Numbered from the stretch's first letter, positions 47,410 to 59,864 are shown. The stretch: DNA of 64,000 nt from Archegozetes longisetosus (GCA_018873245.2 JAEMBT020000002.1:1432001-1496000); one strand, 5' to 3'. The notes: generated from the sequence alone by a model not told the origin. Program-made: numbers and translations.

Positions 47410-49139
47410 CGCTGACTATTTTAATCTTTGACTAACTCATCATTATAGCAATATATCGATTTCAATTTTATTTCTTTCGGTTAACTGCATACTCTTTAAC
47501 ACGTTGGCCCCTAACAGGTTATTAACTGATTTAACTATTGATATATTATTAATCAAAAGACACAATATCTGTAAACTTGGTCTCAGTATCTATTTTGGTC
47601 TGAATATCTGATCCTGATTATTCCGAAATTCAAGCTGTCCCAAATCATAACCAAATGCATAGATGTCTCTCATTTCTAATATTAAAACTACGATCTAGTC
47701 CTCAATTTGTTTTCTTGACTATAACAGCATTCAATTGAATGATTTGAATAATATATCGATTCCTTACTAACCGAATCCATTGTAACCCTAACTGAAACAT
47801 GTTCGTTTCAGTCAATACCATCGAACAATTATTTTGATAGGAAATCACTTCAGCTTTTGATCATTTAGTGAAACTAGGAAAAATTGTTTCTTTATTATTG
47901 ACACTAATTCGTCTCAATTTATTGTTACTGAATCCATAATGATTTGCCGATTGTATAAATACAAGACTAGGAACAAAACAGAACAGTTGACAGTATGAAT
48001 TGATTGATCAATCCATTGAATTTTGTGCCGTTTCATTATTGTCCATCGAAACTAAGACCTGGTGGGTAGCATTCGCTAGTTTTTGTTGTTGCAATGCAGT
48101 CACAATAACCGGCGGAAATATGAGTGGCTTCTTTTTTATACAATTAAACATTTGATTCACTCTTAACCATTGTTCGATGACTGATGCGACTCAAACCCCT
48201 GCGAGCGAACACATTGTCTTCGTGGCAAATTAAACTCAGTTTCTGTTTATACTAAAAATATAGATAAACCTCATATTATTTGTGAACTTTTTATCGAAAT
48301 TGTCTGAAAATTTGACGCTTACTAATTAATGAGATTAATGTCATATATGAATAAAATCGTTTATGAAAAGTGATTAGACTAATATTTAAACTAACTTACC
48401 CCAATTCTAATACAATTACTAATTAAACCTATATTAAGTATTAACAAGTCAAACACGTATCAAATCGAAAGACAAGCAAAACTTTTAAACTTTAGACAAC
48501 TTTTAAAACACCTTTCTATTCATTTAATAGAAACTGAGTGCAAATTTCAAATAGAATGACTAACCTCTAAATGACGGATATTTTTTTGACAAGGAATCAG
48601 ATTTAGATCAACTTCTATATACTATTTGGAATAAACATTGCATAAATCACGAGAAAAATTTCGATAAATACGTTATTATCTTGTTCATCAATAGATTCAA
48701 ACTTTTAGTAACTTTTTTCGCTTCTTGATTACGCATAAGTTTTAGTCATTGAAAAATAAAAACTAACAGTTTGAAAAACAGATAACTTCGAAAAATTCAA
48801 TTTATTATTTTTATTCAAAAGTAAAAACTTGCCAAAAAGTTGTTTTACATCAATTAACAATAATTAAGAAAAATATATGAAAAAATGGCTGATTTATACA
48901 TTTTTTTGTTAATCAAAAGTTTTATGAAATTTAATATTATTATAACTCTGGGATACTTTTTTCATACTATCACTGATTAGTTATATGAACTAATTAAAGT
49001 TAATAAAATATATTTTACAAAACTTTTATGCAAAACATGATTAAATTGAGCTTCTATTCAAATGTTATGACTATCGATTCACAACTAGATATATAAGATT
49101 AAATCTTTTTAGATTCAGTTTTCTCAAAGAGCTAACATT
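47410..49139. other. Spacer
   Basis: No gene or repeat recognised. Confidence 0.45.
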
Positions 49140-50686
49140 TCAATCAATATCAATGATCTCTACCTTCACTTTCTTTGGCTTAACTTTAAATTCTCCATTA
49201 TTAAACCTCTTCTTAGAACTGATATTTGAGTCAGTAATGGGTATAAAATTCGGAAGCTCTTGGCTTTGAGTAAGCTGTGAATAGATAAGAATTTCGTTAT
49301 ATTAAATAACAGATTACTGAATATTTGTTTAAACGTTTGAATAATAATCAAACTGACATTTGATTTGAAGTAAGGACTGCTTCTATTCAAATGATTGCTC
49401 GGACTAGCTGTCACTTTAGTGTCAGATTTTGATGAGTCAATAACCTATTAATTTATGACAAGTCTAATTAAATTAATTTGTTGAAAAATCAGTTGAAAAC
49501 AATGCAATATCGTAAAATCAAATAAATAAATAAATTAGACAAAATATATTTGACTAGAACTCAAATCTCATTAAGATCATTTTCAAAGTAAGATATATGA
49601 GAGGAGGAAAAACTTACATCTGTTTCACATATATTTTGCCATTCGTTAAAACCCTTATGATTGCTTTCATCCCAAACTTTATGATTTTCAGCTTTTCCTA
49701 AATGAGTTGCCGGTATTTTGGTTGGGGATTTATCACAAGTACTACTATTAAGAATCTTTGGTTGCGATGAATTAAGCCTTGATTCACGCTTTTGCTTCAA
49801 TTCAAACTTTTGCCTCAACAAAACAATCTGTTTGTAATGATTGTGTTCATAAAAAGGCTTCAAATTGATGTGATGGAACAACTTGAATAAAGGGAAATAG
49901 TTGGCGGCAGTCTCTCTATCGGGTGAGTACTCGAGAAGCTATTAAAAAATCAATTTCAATTCAATCTGGATCTATTATGGTAAAAATCTAATATAGAATA
50001 AAAGAAAAGATCCTAAGAACCTGTTTATAGATGTCGGCATAATTGAAGAACAATTGCCTACAATATTTAGCCTTGTATTTACTGTTATTGTGTTTTTCCT
50101 TCATTTTGTTCGCAACTCGAGTCCAATTCCCAATATTTTGTCGATTTTCCACAAAATGACTCAAATTTAATTCAATAATAATTTGCATGTCTTTAAACTC
50201 TTTGATATCCGCGGGTCCCAGTTTTGGGATATTTATGTTTTCCAACAGATTCTGATTTAAATCACTTATTGATTTGATGGATTCTTTGCTTAAATTATGA
50301 GTCTTTGATGGATCATTTTTTGAGTAGTTCGACTTGTGATCAATTTGTTGACTTAACTTGAGATTGTCTTCTCTTTTGGTCTGCTTTTGAGTTACTCGAA
50401 AACGCGACAGATTCTTAATTATCTGCTTATCATCAGTTATAACAACATATTCATCAAAATCGGTGTCTAATACCTGGTGATCAAAACTTGAATAAACTGT
50501 AAAGTTTTTTCAGTTCGATTATACCTCAAATAAGTGTGAGTTGAATGAAATGTCGAGTTTTGAGTTAATTTGTTGTATCTTTTTATAGACTTGATTGAAA
50601 TTAATTTTATTATTATTCTGATTATCAATAATAACACTATATTTCTGTCCATTTATTTCGACTAAACATTTGAAATTTGATGACAT
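49140..50686 (-). CDS. N-terminal-module protein with one trihelix/MADF-like domain (385 aa)
   Basis: Five exons in transcript order: 50525-50686, 50021-50473, 49618-49938, 49358-49444, 49140-49274 (54, 151, 107, 29 and 44 codons), all phase 0, with introns of 51, 82, 173 and 83 nt. Residues about 1-85 are the family module, split after SHLFE and ending NLSRFRVTQ. A helical domain spans about 150-245: IIELNLSHFVENRQNI, NWTRVANKMKEKH, CRQLFFNYADIYKQ, then LLEYSPDRETAANYFPLFKL. The pattern resembles trihelix/MADF Myb-like DNA-binding folds. The C terminus KKVKVEIIDID combines a basic stretch, a psi-K-x-E site and a SIM-like hydrophobic-acidic run. Divergently oriented to the paralogue at 52819. 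Likely nuclear regulator; function unknown. Exons 4 and 5 are supported by splice sites and by the matching end of the paralogue. Confidence 0.78.
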
Positions 50687-51828
50687 TTTGATCTGTTATT
50701 CAATTAATTAGTATTTAATACTCTGAGCACGTGTTTTCACTCAATGATTTTTGTAATTTGAAATAGTTGGCGCGAATCAGGTATAAATACCCATAAACTA
50801 CGTCTCCATAAACGAAACCTTAAACTGAAAACTTGTGTGCTTTTAGCATCCATTATTTGATTTGTTAGACGTGATTTAGAAACATATTTTTTGTAACCAT
50901 ATCCCTATATTTAAATGATTGCAAACTTGACGTTTATAAATGTAACTCAATTAATACAGTAATTCTAAGGTAAATAAACCCTTTGACACTTTAGAACTGT
51001 TTTAAATGTTCTGCAAATTTACATCATTCAATAATTGAAGTTAACTCAAGCATTTGAAATAAACCCGACATGAGTCTAAATCAAATTAAGTCGCGGTTTG
51101 AACAGATACCTACTTATCGCGAATTACGGTCTGATGTGACAAATATTGGAATTTTATTTATACTGACTTGTAAAATCAATTCAATGTATAATAGGCTGGG
51201 TCGCTTCGCGATCTAGCTTATTCTCCCTTAGTTTATATCAGGCTTGTTTAGGTTACGACTCGAAAATCCAGGTTTATCCACTACGAGGTACTAAACCAAA
51301 CAATGATGGATATTTCGAGAACTACTTGAGGTAATTGATCAAGTGTGGTATCAAAATGCTCAGCTTGATGAACTGAGTCCAATGATATACCACACTTGGG
51401 GGTGGGAGGTCGGGAACTCTTTCAGACCCATTTGCTCGGATTCACCCTACTGATCTGTTTTAAAACAGAATAAAAATTTTGAATTTTAATGCTATACAAT
51501 ATGCCTTGTCTATAAATTTGATTGATAAAAAAATTGGCGGAAGTAGAATTAGGGAGTATTCATATAACTGTAGCTATAGAATTGAAATGAAATTTTACTT
51601 TGCTAGTACTTAAATAGATGGAGCGGTTTGGAGTAAAGCGTGTCTATCTTCAGTCATATGGTAATGGATTCGATTTCCGCCTCTTCCAAAAGTTGATCAA
51701 ACTCCCTCCCTGAACCTTAAAATCGATCTCTTGAATGATTAGCAGTTCTAAACTATTGATTGGTGTAAATAACAAATACAAAATGTCAATAGTCTAAATT
51801 AATTTTAACAAAATATTACAGTTATCGC
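50687..51828. other. Divergent spacer, left part
   Basis: Shared upstream region of two head-to-head paralogues. No gene; about 51190-51450 is slightly GC-richer without recognisable content. Confidence 0.45.
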
Positions 51829-52422
51829 TAGAGCTGAGATAGTTCGGGATATCCCGATTTCTTATAGTTAGCTTAAGCATCCGGATTTTAACAAATAAGC
51901 ACAAATCATGTAATGACAAGCAAATTAAGCTTAATTTCATTTCACGAATTCCCGAATTTGAGGCAAAATCCCGAATAAGATAAAATCCCCAAAATTCTGT
52001 TCGATACTAATGATTTGTTCTTCAAACCTTCAGAAGTGAGGTCTAAGCTCAATGGAAATACGAAAATTATATTAGATAATTCATTGAAAAGGAATCCTGG
52101 TTTGATAAATTTTACTAAATGTAATAATAGTTATGATGGGGGCTTAAGATAATGTACACATCATTAGTTTCTATTAATGTTGGGAGATCTTTTTCGCAGT
52201 TTAGAATATTTTATACGATCAAAGATATAGTCTAACTTTAGAGAACATTAAAAATATAAATGCAATTCAATGTAATGCGTTTTTATGAAAATTAATTTTT
52301 CATTGTAATTTTGCCACAATAAATTAATTTTTTAAGTTTCTTGGGTAAGTTCCAAATTTGATCATTTTTCGCGAATCCTGCCCGAAAAGGGGAATTTTAA
52401 ATCCCGATTTGTCTCAGCTTTA
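51829..52422. mobile_element. hAT-type non-autonomous element (594 bp)
   Basis: Ends TAGAGCTGAGATA...TGTCTCAGCTTTA are inverted; flanks gttatcgc (51821-51828) and gttatcac (52423-52430) form an 8-bp duplication with one mismatch. Subterminal cccgaatt/cccgattt words occur in both orientations near each end. No coding capacity. It sits in the shared upstream region of the two divergent paralogues. Confidence 0.75.
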
Positions 52423-52430
52423 GTTATCAC

Positions 52431-52818
52431 AATACCTTCGAGATATCGTTTTGTTTATTCGAAAAAATACCAGTTAATATCGTAGTAAAAAGTTAAACAT
52501 TTAGACTATATTCGTGAGATTATTGCTTATTGAAGTGAATATAAACTATTTTTAAATAAAGTTATTTATCTGATTATCTCACTATGATAATACCTACAAT
52601 TCCTAGATTCTCAAAATAATAGAAATGTTTTGAGTAAATGAATAATATTTATTTATAGTTATAATATCTAGTATTAAAAGTATCGTAACTCCGGAAATGA
52701 GATAAAAAATGAAATAGTACAAAAGTTCAATTGGCAGGTGTTTCGATAACTAAAAAGCAAAACTTCCGTAATATTTTATTGTTCAATCTAATTTTGTAAA
52801 ATATTTAACTTAAAAATT
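52431..52818. other. Divergent spacer, right part
   Basis: AT-rich upstream region of the plus-strand paralogue; nothing specific seen. Confidence 0.45.
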
Positions 52819-54257
52819 ATGTCAAGTATTTTCAAATGTTCGCTTGAAATAAATAATAAGAAATATAGAATTTGTATAAATGGAAACAATGGAATAACTT
52901 TAAATGATGTTAACAATAAATTACAGCAGATCGACGGATTAGAGCAAATCTCGTATAATACGCATTCATTTGAGGTATTTCTCAACGAGCTCACTGTCTA
53001 AATACTAGTAAAAACTCCCCCAAACATATATCTGCTTCTACTAAAATTACTGGTCGTTTATTAAATATTAGAAATTTATTTTGAATAGTTTAAAAAGATT
53101 CAGTTCTCATTATTCATCAAAAAATAAGAAAATTAAATCTTTTCTTTTATAGCTGTTTGACGAAGACTTTGGCGAATATTTAGCAATATCAGATGAAAAT
53201 GATATAATCGAGAATCTGGCGCGCATTCGGATTCTGCGAAAACCTACCAATCCGACAACAGTTACTCTTAAAATTAATGATTCAAAAAGTGATGAATGCA
53301 GTCATGCGAACACTTCAGACTCGAAACAAGGTTTTCATGACTTCAATAATAGTTTTCATATACCTTCAACATCCAAAGCAAATAGTAAAGATTTAGACAA
53401 TTTTTATACCCCTCCAAACTCACAGTCCTCACAAAATCTTGACACGTATGGTACAGAAATTCAAGGAAATATGAAAAGTTCAGACTTAAAAAGCTCTCTC
53501 AGAACTGAAATGACTGCTTACAGAATCAAAACTATGAAATTCATGATAAAAATAATCAACGAGAATAAGCGTTACTTTATTAATGAACACTTGAATTTCA
53601 AAAATTGGATAAAAGTATCGAATCAAATGAAAAACGCAGGTTTTTTTGGTTCAGATGCATTGAAATGCAAAAAAGATTTCTATCACTTTGCAGCCCTTTA
53701 TAGAGATGTATGTCTTTTATCAAATTGTTTAATCTTCCTCTTTAATTATTGAAAATATAATTTCCTATTATTCAGGTTCTTGAATATTCAGCAAATTATG
53801 CGGTAGCATCTAGTACTTATCCCTTATTTAAGTTATACCATGGCATGGATTTAAGCCCTTTTTATGTGACAACTAATCCTACTTTTAAGAATCTTTGTCT
53901 TTTAAGAGAAAGATTTGAACAAAAAGAAAAAACATCTTCGATTAAGAATGGTAATGAAATACAATCGAGACCTGTTAAAAAAGAATCAGTAAATGGTGGG
54001 ATACAAGACATGTGTGAAAATGACATGAATGATGATGACGCTGAAATACAATTGGCTATCGTGAGTAATTTTTAGGGAATGTTCCTATGTTGGTTTTAGA
54101 TTAGTTCAAAATCTTCAACCTAATGACTGATTCTTTTCTATAGGATTCATATGAGAACATCGTTAAAAGAGAACAATCTTATAATGGACAAAAGGACTGC
54201 AATGAAAGTCAAATATTTATTGCCATTCCTTCAAAGAAAATTAAAATCGAGTTATAA
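52819..54257 (+). CDS. N-terminal-module protein with one trihelix/MADF-like domain (369 aa)
   Basis: Exons 52819-52974, 53153-53707, 53776-54060 and 54144-54257 (52, 185, 95 and 37 codons plus stop), all phase 0. The module is SSIFKCSLEINNKKYRI... to NLARIRILRKP, split after THSFE. Residues about 174-290 form the helical domain: MKFMIKIINENKRYFINEHL, FKNWIKVSNQMKNAGFF, CKKDFYHFAALYRD, then LEYSANYAVASSTYPLFKLY, with the exon boundary at the same place as in the other two trihelix-type copies. psi-K-x-E sites: PVKKES, IVKREQ and the C-terminal KKIKIEL. Head-to-head with the 49140-50686 gene, 2.1 kb apart. Predicted DNA-binding nuclear protein; function unknown. Confidence 0.8.
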
Positions 54258-54620
54258 TGACTCAATCTGAACCTGACAAAAAATACATAAGCCTCGAGAT
54301 AAACTTTCATCCTATGTGCTTGTGGAACACTTGCTTAAAAATTTTAAGCTATAAACCCGTATATGAGTGACTTTTTTTCCAGGGTTCAATAAGCTTTTGA
54401 AAGTAAAAGTCAAATGTAAAATCATGAAATTATTTAACTTTAGCAGAGGGAAAAGATAGTCAAATTATCTATAAGGGATCCCGGAAAGAAACCGGCTATT
54501 TAATAGATAATATAATGTTAATAAATCGCCGGTTTCTTTTCGGGGTCCCTTACATAAGTTAAGTTAAGGCTTAAAGCAAAAGCTAATGAATAAAATTCAA
54601 AATCCAATATATCGTCGGCT
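54258..54620. other. Spacer with a perfect-type hairpin
   Basis: No gene. It contains the inverted repeat listed separately at 54472-54552. Confidence 0.45.
54472..54552. repeat. 25-bp inverted repeat, hairpin-forming
   Basis: Arms 54472-54496 (taagggatcccggaaagaaa then ccggc) and 54528-54552 are mirror images with two mismatches, separated by 31 bp. Could be a minimal MITE or a structured 3' end beyond the 52819-54257 gene; no target duplication is clear. Confidence 0.6.
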
Positions 54621-55092
54621 CAGAATTATAAGGTTCTATCCTCTAATTTTTGAGAAACTGAGTTATGCATTGCCAGTTGTAGTCCATCCTATTATGAACA
54701 TAACGCAGACTAATTGTCAAATATCTAAATCCATTTGCGCGCAATGGCCAGAATTGTGAGGTTCTATCTCGACATTTTTCGAAATGTTAGGATTATAAGG
54801 TTCTATCCCTTCAAATAGGGCCATAAACTAATCAAAAATTTTTAAAACTACATTTAACCGTTTAATTTAGTTAATATTTTTAAAGTTTTCTATTTTACAG
54901 CATTCTAGTCATCATTCAAAACAGTAAACGATGAAAACATTTAATGACTAATGAGATGATACACTTTTTTTATCATATATCAAATTGAGAACAATGTTAT
55001 TGTTTAGAAAATATTGTTATTATTTATATAAAATGTGTTAGTAAAACAGTTTCAATGTAAAAAAGTGAATTAACTTTGATACTTAATAAGAA

Positions 55093-57032
55093 ATGCAAAA
55101 TCAAAGCGATAGTTCGGATACGACTATTATATATTTTAATGAAGAAAGTGAGGGCAATCAGAGGTTTGTCATATTTTCTATTTCAGTTATAAAAAAATTT
55201 TAGTTAAAAAAGTTTTCTAACGAGCTCAGCTGATTTATAACATATTAGTTTAATTTTTCATTTTAAATGTTGAGCTTTTTTGTGACCAAATTATAGTCAA
55301 TTCGTGAACAGATTTTGTTCTAAATATATATTTCGTGAATTACAGTTTGAGAGTTAGAACCAGAAAAAGGTCGAAAAGTGTTAATAATTGGAAATGTAAT
55401 AAAAGAAAATCTAATTATCAAAAAAGTTGAAACGCATCAATTCAAAGGAGAAATTAGTTGAAGCTAAAAGACTGAGAAAAACGTGTACTGAAAAATGCAT
55501 TTTCAAATGCAATTCCAGAATCACATTTGTAGAAAGACAAAACTTATTATCAGATTTTTATAAACTCGATAATTTTGGTAAAAGAAATTTTATTAATCGT
55601 TCAGTTGAGAAATCCTTGACTTCTAATTATCAGAATTTGAATTGTCGAAAAATGTATAATTATTCTTATAATTTCCTACTCGGAAATCAAAAAGTTTGTG
55701 ATTGTAAGAAATTCTTTTTGGCCACACTCGACATAAGTCAGAAATTCGTTTATATTGCATTAAAAATCCAGAGTTGGTGACAGGAATCCCATCCCTTCTA
55801 AAGCTGGTAAACACCGAAAAAAATTTATTTCTGATCAAAGTCGTAATTTCGTGAGAAGTCACATCACATCCTTTCCAACATTTGAGTCTCATTATCATAG
55901 AACTGAAGCTTCCCGAAAATATCTCGAGACGACTTTATCTGTGCCTAAAATGTATGAAATGTATGTCGAAAAGTGCTCTGAATTTGAAGAAAGTGCTGTC
56001 AAAATTTCTTTTTATCGACAAATTTTCAACATTGAATTCACTATTTCTTTCAATAAACCAAAAAATGATTTGTGTGACACATATGAAAAGTTTAAAGTTA
56101 GTAATGATATCGACAATATTGATTATCAAAATCGTCTTAAATTGAAAGACTTGATTAGAGCTGACCGCAAATTAGATCGCGAAAATGTGGCAAAATTAGT
56201 TGTGTGTTTTGATCTGGAGAAAGTGATAACTTGTCCGCAGAGTTTTGTCAATAATTTCTATTATAAGAGAAAAATGAATTGTTATAATCTGACTGCACAC
56301 GATTCAATCAAAAAGCAGAGCTATTGTGCTCTATGGGATGAGAAAACATGCGGCAGAAGTGGTAATGACATTGCCAGCGCTTTACTGATTACTCTCGAGA
56401 AAATTATTGAAAGTCGTGCAAAAATTGATTCATTGACACTATGGAGCGATTCCTGTATTCCATAAGACAAAAACTCTATCATGACTTACGCAATGACTTA
56501 TTTTCTTAAGAAAAATTCTCAAATTTCTCAAATTATACACAAATTTTCTGCGCCTGGACACAGATGCGTACAAGAAATTGATAACATTCACAGCAATATT
56601 GAAAAGTGTTTGAGCAAAACTGAATATTTCTCATTGAATACAATCAGTCGACTGATTAGAAATGCGAACAGAAAAAATCCATATATTGTTATCGAAATGA
56701 AAAAAGAAAACCTCAAAGATTTTTAGAGTTGTGCTAAGTTATTCAATTATAATTTAATACCCTTGAAAAGAATATATGAACTGCGTTTAACACAAAATTT
56801 ATTTGAAAACAGTTATCGCTTATCTCCTGATTCAAACTTCATTACTATCAATATTAAACACTATGAAAGGTCTTCAAGAAATAGCAAAGATACTCGAATT
56901 AATGATTTTTCGGATCCAAAAATAGTTAAAAACAAGTATAAAATCACAGCTAAAAAGAAAAAGGATTTAAATTCAATGATGAGCTGGTGTCCTGAGTCAG
57001 ATAAATATTTTAAAAACAGTTATTTGAACTGA
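55093..57032 (+). pseudogene. DDE/D-type transposase, possibly Sola-like, multiply broken
   Basis: Exon 1 55093-55163, intron to 55345, then a long coding region in several frames. Features: a Cys cluster (CTEKCIFKCNSRITF), SHITSFPTFESHYHR with KYLETTLSVPKMYEMYVEKC, KPKNDLCDTYEKFK (zinc-binding-like), VVCFDLEKV and SLTLWSDSC as candidate catalytic Asp segments, and EIDNIHSNIEKCL. This block order is common in arthropod transposon proteins; I lean to the Sola group but cannot verify it. Breaks: a missing A near 55425, a frame change near 55755-55765, TAA in the position of a Gln after SDSCIP, and TAG after LKDF. Non-functional. Confidence 0.6.
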
Positions 57033-57448
57033 TTTAAATCAAATTGTGTGATAATTAACTTAAATTTTCTTTAATGTCAATAAAAACTTGTTTCTTCATT
57101 TAATTTGGAATTCCTCAAAGCATTTCGATGTTTTAGATTAAAATTTTGTTCGTTTAAACATTTAAATAATTTTCCCACTGAATTACTATGGATAGGACCT
57201 TATAATACTAAACTTTTGCTTCCATTTGAAAGTTACAAAGTTCTATCCAAAAATTTGTACTTTGATTTGACCAACTAATTGTCACTTGATCAGGGAAATG
57301 CTGAGCGCTTTCTATACTTCTAGTAACCCTCATGTTGTAGGCAAAAAAGACTTGAAAATATTATTCCATTGGCACCAAATTTAAAAGTAAACTTTGAATC
57401 TGTTTTACTCAAAACAGGGTTTGCATGAGATAGAACCTTATAATTCTC

Positions 57449-58360
57449 ATGCGACGAATTGTAAAAAGTTATGATAAGGAAAAGCTAGTGAATCCAGCAA
57501 CTGCTAAATACAATACTTATCAACAATTTAAACATGTGATAGCCAAAAGCACATTTTATGATGTTTTGAGAAGATATGATGAACGTGGAACAATCAAAAG
57601 AAAATCAGATGGAAGAAGGAAAGCCAAAATTATGACACCAATTAATATCAGACGTCTCTATACTTTTCAACAACAACGATAAAGTTTCACTAGAGATACT
57701 GCTAGAAAGTTCAAATGCCATTATACTTATATTGCAAATACACTCAAGAAATACACGAGAATTCGTTGCAGAAAAAAAGAAAAGAGTCCGAGCTATGATG
57801 AAGAGCAAATATGGATGGTGAAGAGACAATGCCGCTACTTATTGAACAAATATCAAGGAAAAATTTTCATCATTGACGATGAAAGTTACTTTCCTCTTTC
57901 AAAGTGTAATATGCCTGGAAATGATAAACATTACACAGATAATATAGATACAACACTACCAGATGTGAGATATAAGATGAAGAAAAAACTAGAACCAAAA
58001 GTCATGGTTCATTTAGCAATTAGCTATAGAGGTCATTTGGCGATTTATATCAGAAAAGCAAGTTAGCGAACGATGCTAACACATATTCAAACGTTTGTTT
58101 GAAAAAATTTCTTTTCCCATTTCTGAGGAAATATTCGGATGGGAATTATATTGTTTGGCCAGATAAAACCCCATCTCATTATGCAAATAAATCAATATGA
58201 ATGTTCAATGATAATAATGTCCCTTTTGTGATGAAAAGTGTCAATTCAAGAAATCTCCCTCATGTCGCCCAATTGAGGATTTTTTCGGTCAACTCAGTGC
58301 AGAAGTGTATAAACATGATTGGAAAGCTAATAATATCAATCAATTGGAAGAATAAAGAGA
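57449..58360 (+). pseudogene. Mariner-type (IS630-Tc1-mariner) transposase, broken
   Basis: It begins MRRIVKSYDKEKLVNPATAK, then a helix-turn-helix region (TFYDVLRRYDERGTIKRK). After a stop near 57680 the frame continues with FIIDDESYFPLS (first Asp), KVMVHLAISYRG, then in other frames WPDKTPSHYANKS (second Asp) and PIEDFFGQLSAEVYKHDWKA (third acidic residue). These are the catalytic blocks of mariner-like transposases. Several stops and frame changes make it dead. It directly abuts the inverted terminal motif at 57428-57445. Confidence 0.85.
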
Positions 58361-58456
58361 TGTTTGAAAATGATGAACTTTAGAGCTGTACAACGCAATT
58401 GAATATCTATTAGGACGAAACTTCGACAATGTGCAGATAAAGGACCATATAATGTT

Positions 58457-59864
58457 AATCACTAGTCAGAAAATTTTCTTAATGAAATATTAATTATAAT
58501 CAATGACAATTAAATGAAAAGTTTTGCTGAAATAAAAGTTATTTCAATTACAACTCAGATCGAAAAGATATAATACAACCGTTAAATTAATTCTATTTAT
58601 TATTAATTTCGTATTCATCATAAACTCTGTATCTTCAGTAACTTTAAAGATAAATAAATCCTATGAATTATTGAATTTCTTTATTTTATGATTGTGAATC
58701 ACTTCAACACAAAAATCCTTATTTCATGTGATAACCAGAAAATTTATGGTATTGTATAAATATATCTATGAATAAATGCAAGCTCGGCACTTTGCAAATT
58801 TTATGCTTAGCTTAGACGATCTTTCAATGTTTAAAAATAAAAGTGAAAGTAATGAGCATTAATATATAATAATTTTTAATCCACAATAAAGATTTTAATA
58901 TACAAAATAATCGCATATGATTTAAAGAATCTTTATTACTTTTTATTTATATGGTTAAAAAATTGAAAGTGCCGGACTTGCATTTATACATAGATATGCG
59001 AAATAACACATTCACTAGAGGAGTTGTTGATCGAAATACGTTTTTTCAATTCTTATTCCAATTTTAGTTAATAGTTTTCATTGAAAGAAAAGAGCTGATT
59101 TTGATGTTGAAAATCATTTCCTTTCAATTATTGTTATCATGTGAGACTCTTTAATCTTATTAACTGATGTTCTTGTATCAAATTCACGGATATTTAGCAG
59201 AATTTCTTGTACTTCTCGTCTGACAGGTTATGAATTCTCTAAGACTAATTTCCTTGAAAATAATTTAAGTTTTTAAATCACTAAATTTCAGGTCCACACT
59301 CAGTAGTATTTTTGAATTAGCACCAAATATCAATGTCATCATGAGAAACAGCACAAGATTTCAATAAGAAGCTTATAGTTAATAACTCGCGTCTCTTTCT
59401 TTAGGCACTTGATGAAAATATAAGTAAAATGTATATTATGCTAAAAACCAGTTTTTTAATTTCAAAATCATTTGAACATTATTTAATATCGTGACATAAT
59501 TCCCAAAAAAGCTATACTTCAGTATTTTGCATAATTTCTTTAATCATAAATGCATTAAACTTAGAGGAAATAAAGTTAAGTATTGTTCTCTTGCGAAATA
59601 TTTGTGAATAAGTTTGATATTTATCGATTTTAAATTATTGATCGTGAAAGTATAGTCTCCAGGTTTGATTAGCAATTAACAAACGAATAGAAGTTAATTA
59701 ATTGCTATGGTAATCATTTTCTGTTTACAAAACATGGAAATCTCGATCATTAACTAGAAAATTAGTAGGCTGCATAATTTCAAAACAAGGACTTTCTAAT
59801 AAGAATAAGATGATTAAGCAGTTGTATTGTGAGTTAAACAAAGAAACAATTATTCTGCAAAGCC
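58457..59864. other. Upstream region of the third receptor gene
   Basis: No gene; contains the 230-bp MITE at 58765-58994. Confidence 0.45.
58765..58994. mobile_element. MITE with about 37-bp inverted repeats and TA duplication (230 bp)
   Basis: The left arm tctatgaataaatgcaagc with tcggcactttgcaaatttta is mirrored by taaaaaattgaaagtgccgg and acttgcatttatacataga. TA flanks both sides (58763-58764, 58995-58996). No coding capacity; Tc1/mariner-type by target site. Confidence 0.75.

Larger units (their letters stand above)
54621..58456 (+). mobile_element. Decayed transposon region with two transposases between repeated termini
   Basis: The word gaattataaggttctatc occurs at 54623-54640 and, degenerate, at 54751-54768 and 54791-54808. 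It recurs inverted at 57190-57207, 57428-57445 and (weaker) 58436-58454. Between the left and middle sets is a zinc-finger-containing DDE/D-type transposase gene; between the middle and right sets is a mariner-type transposase gene. Either a mariner element was split by another transposon, or two elements with similar ends lie side by side. Neither gene is intact. Confidence 0.65.
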
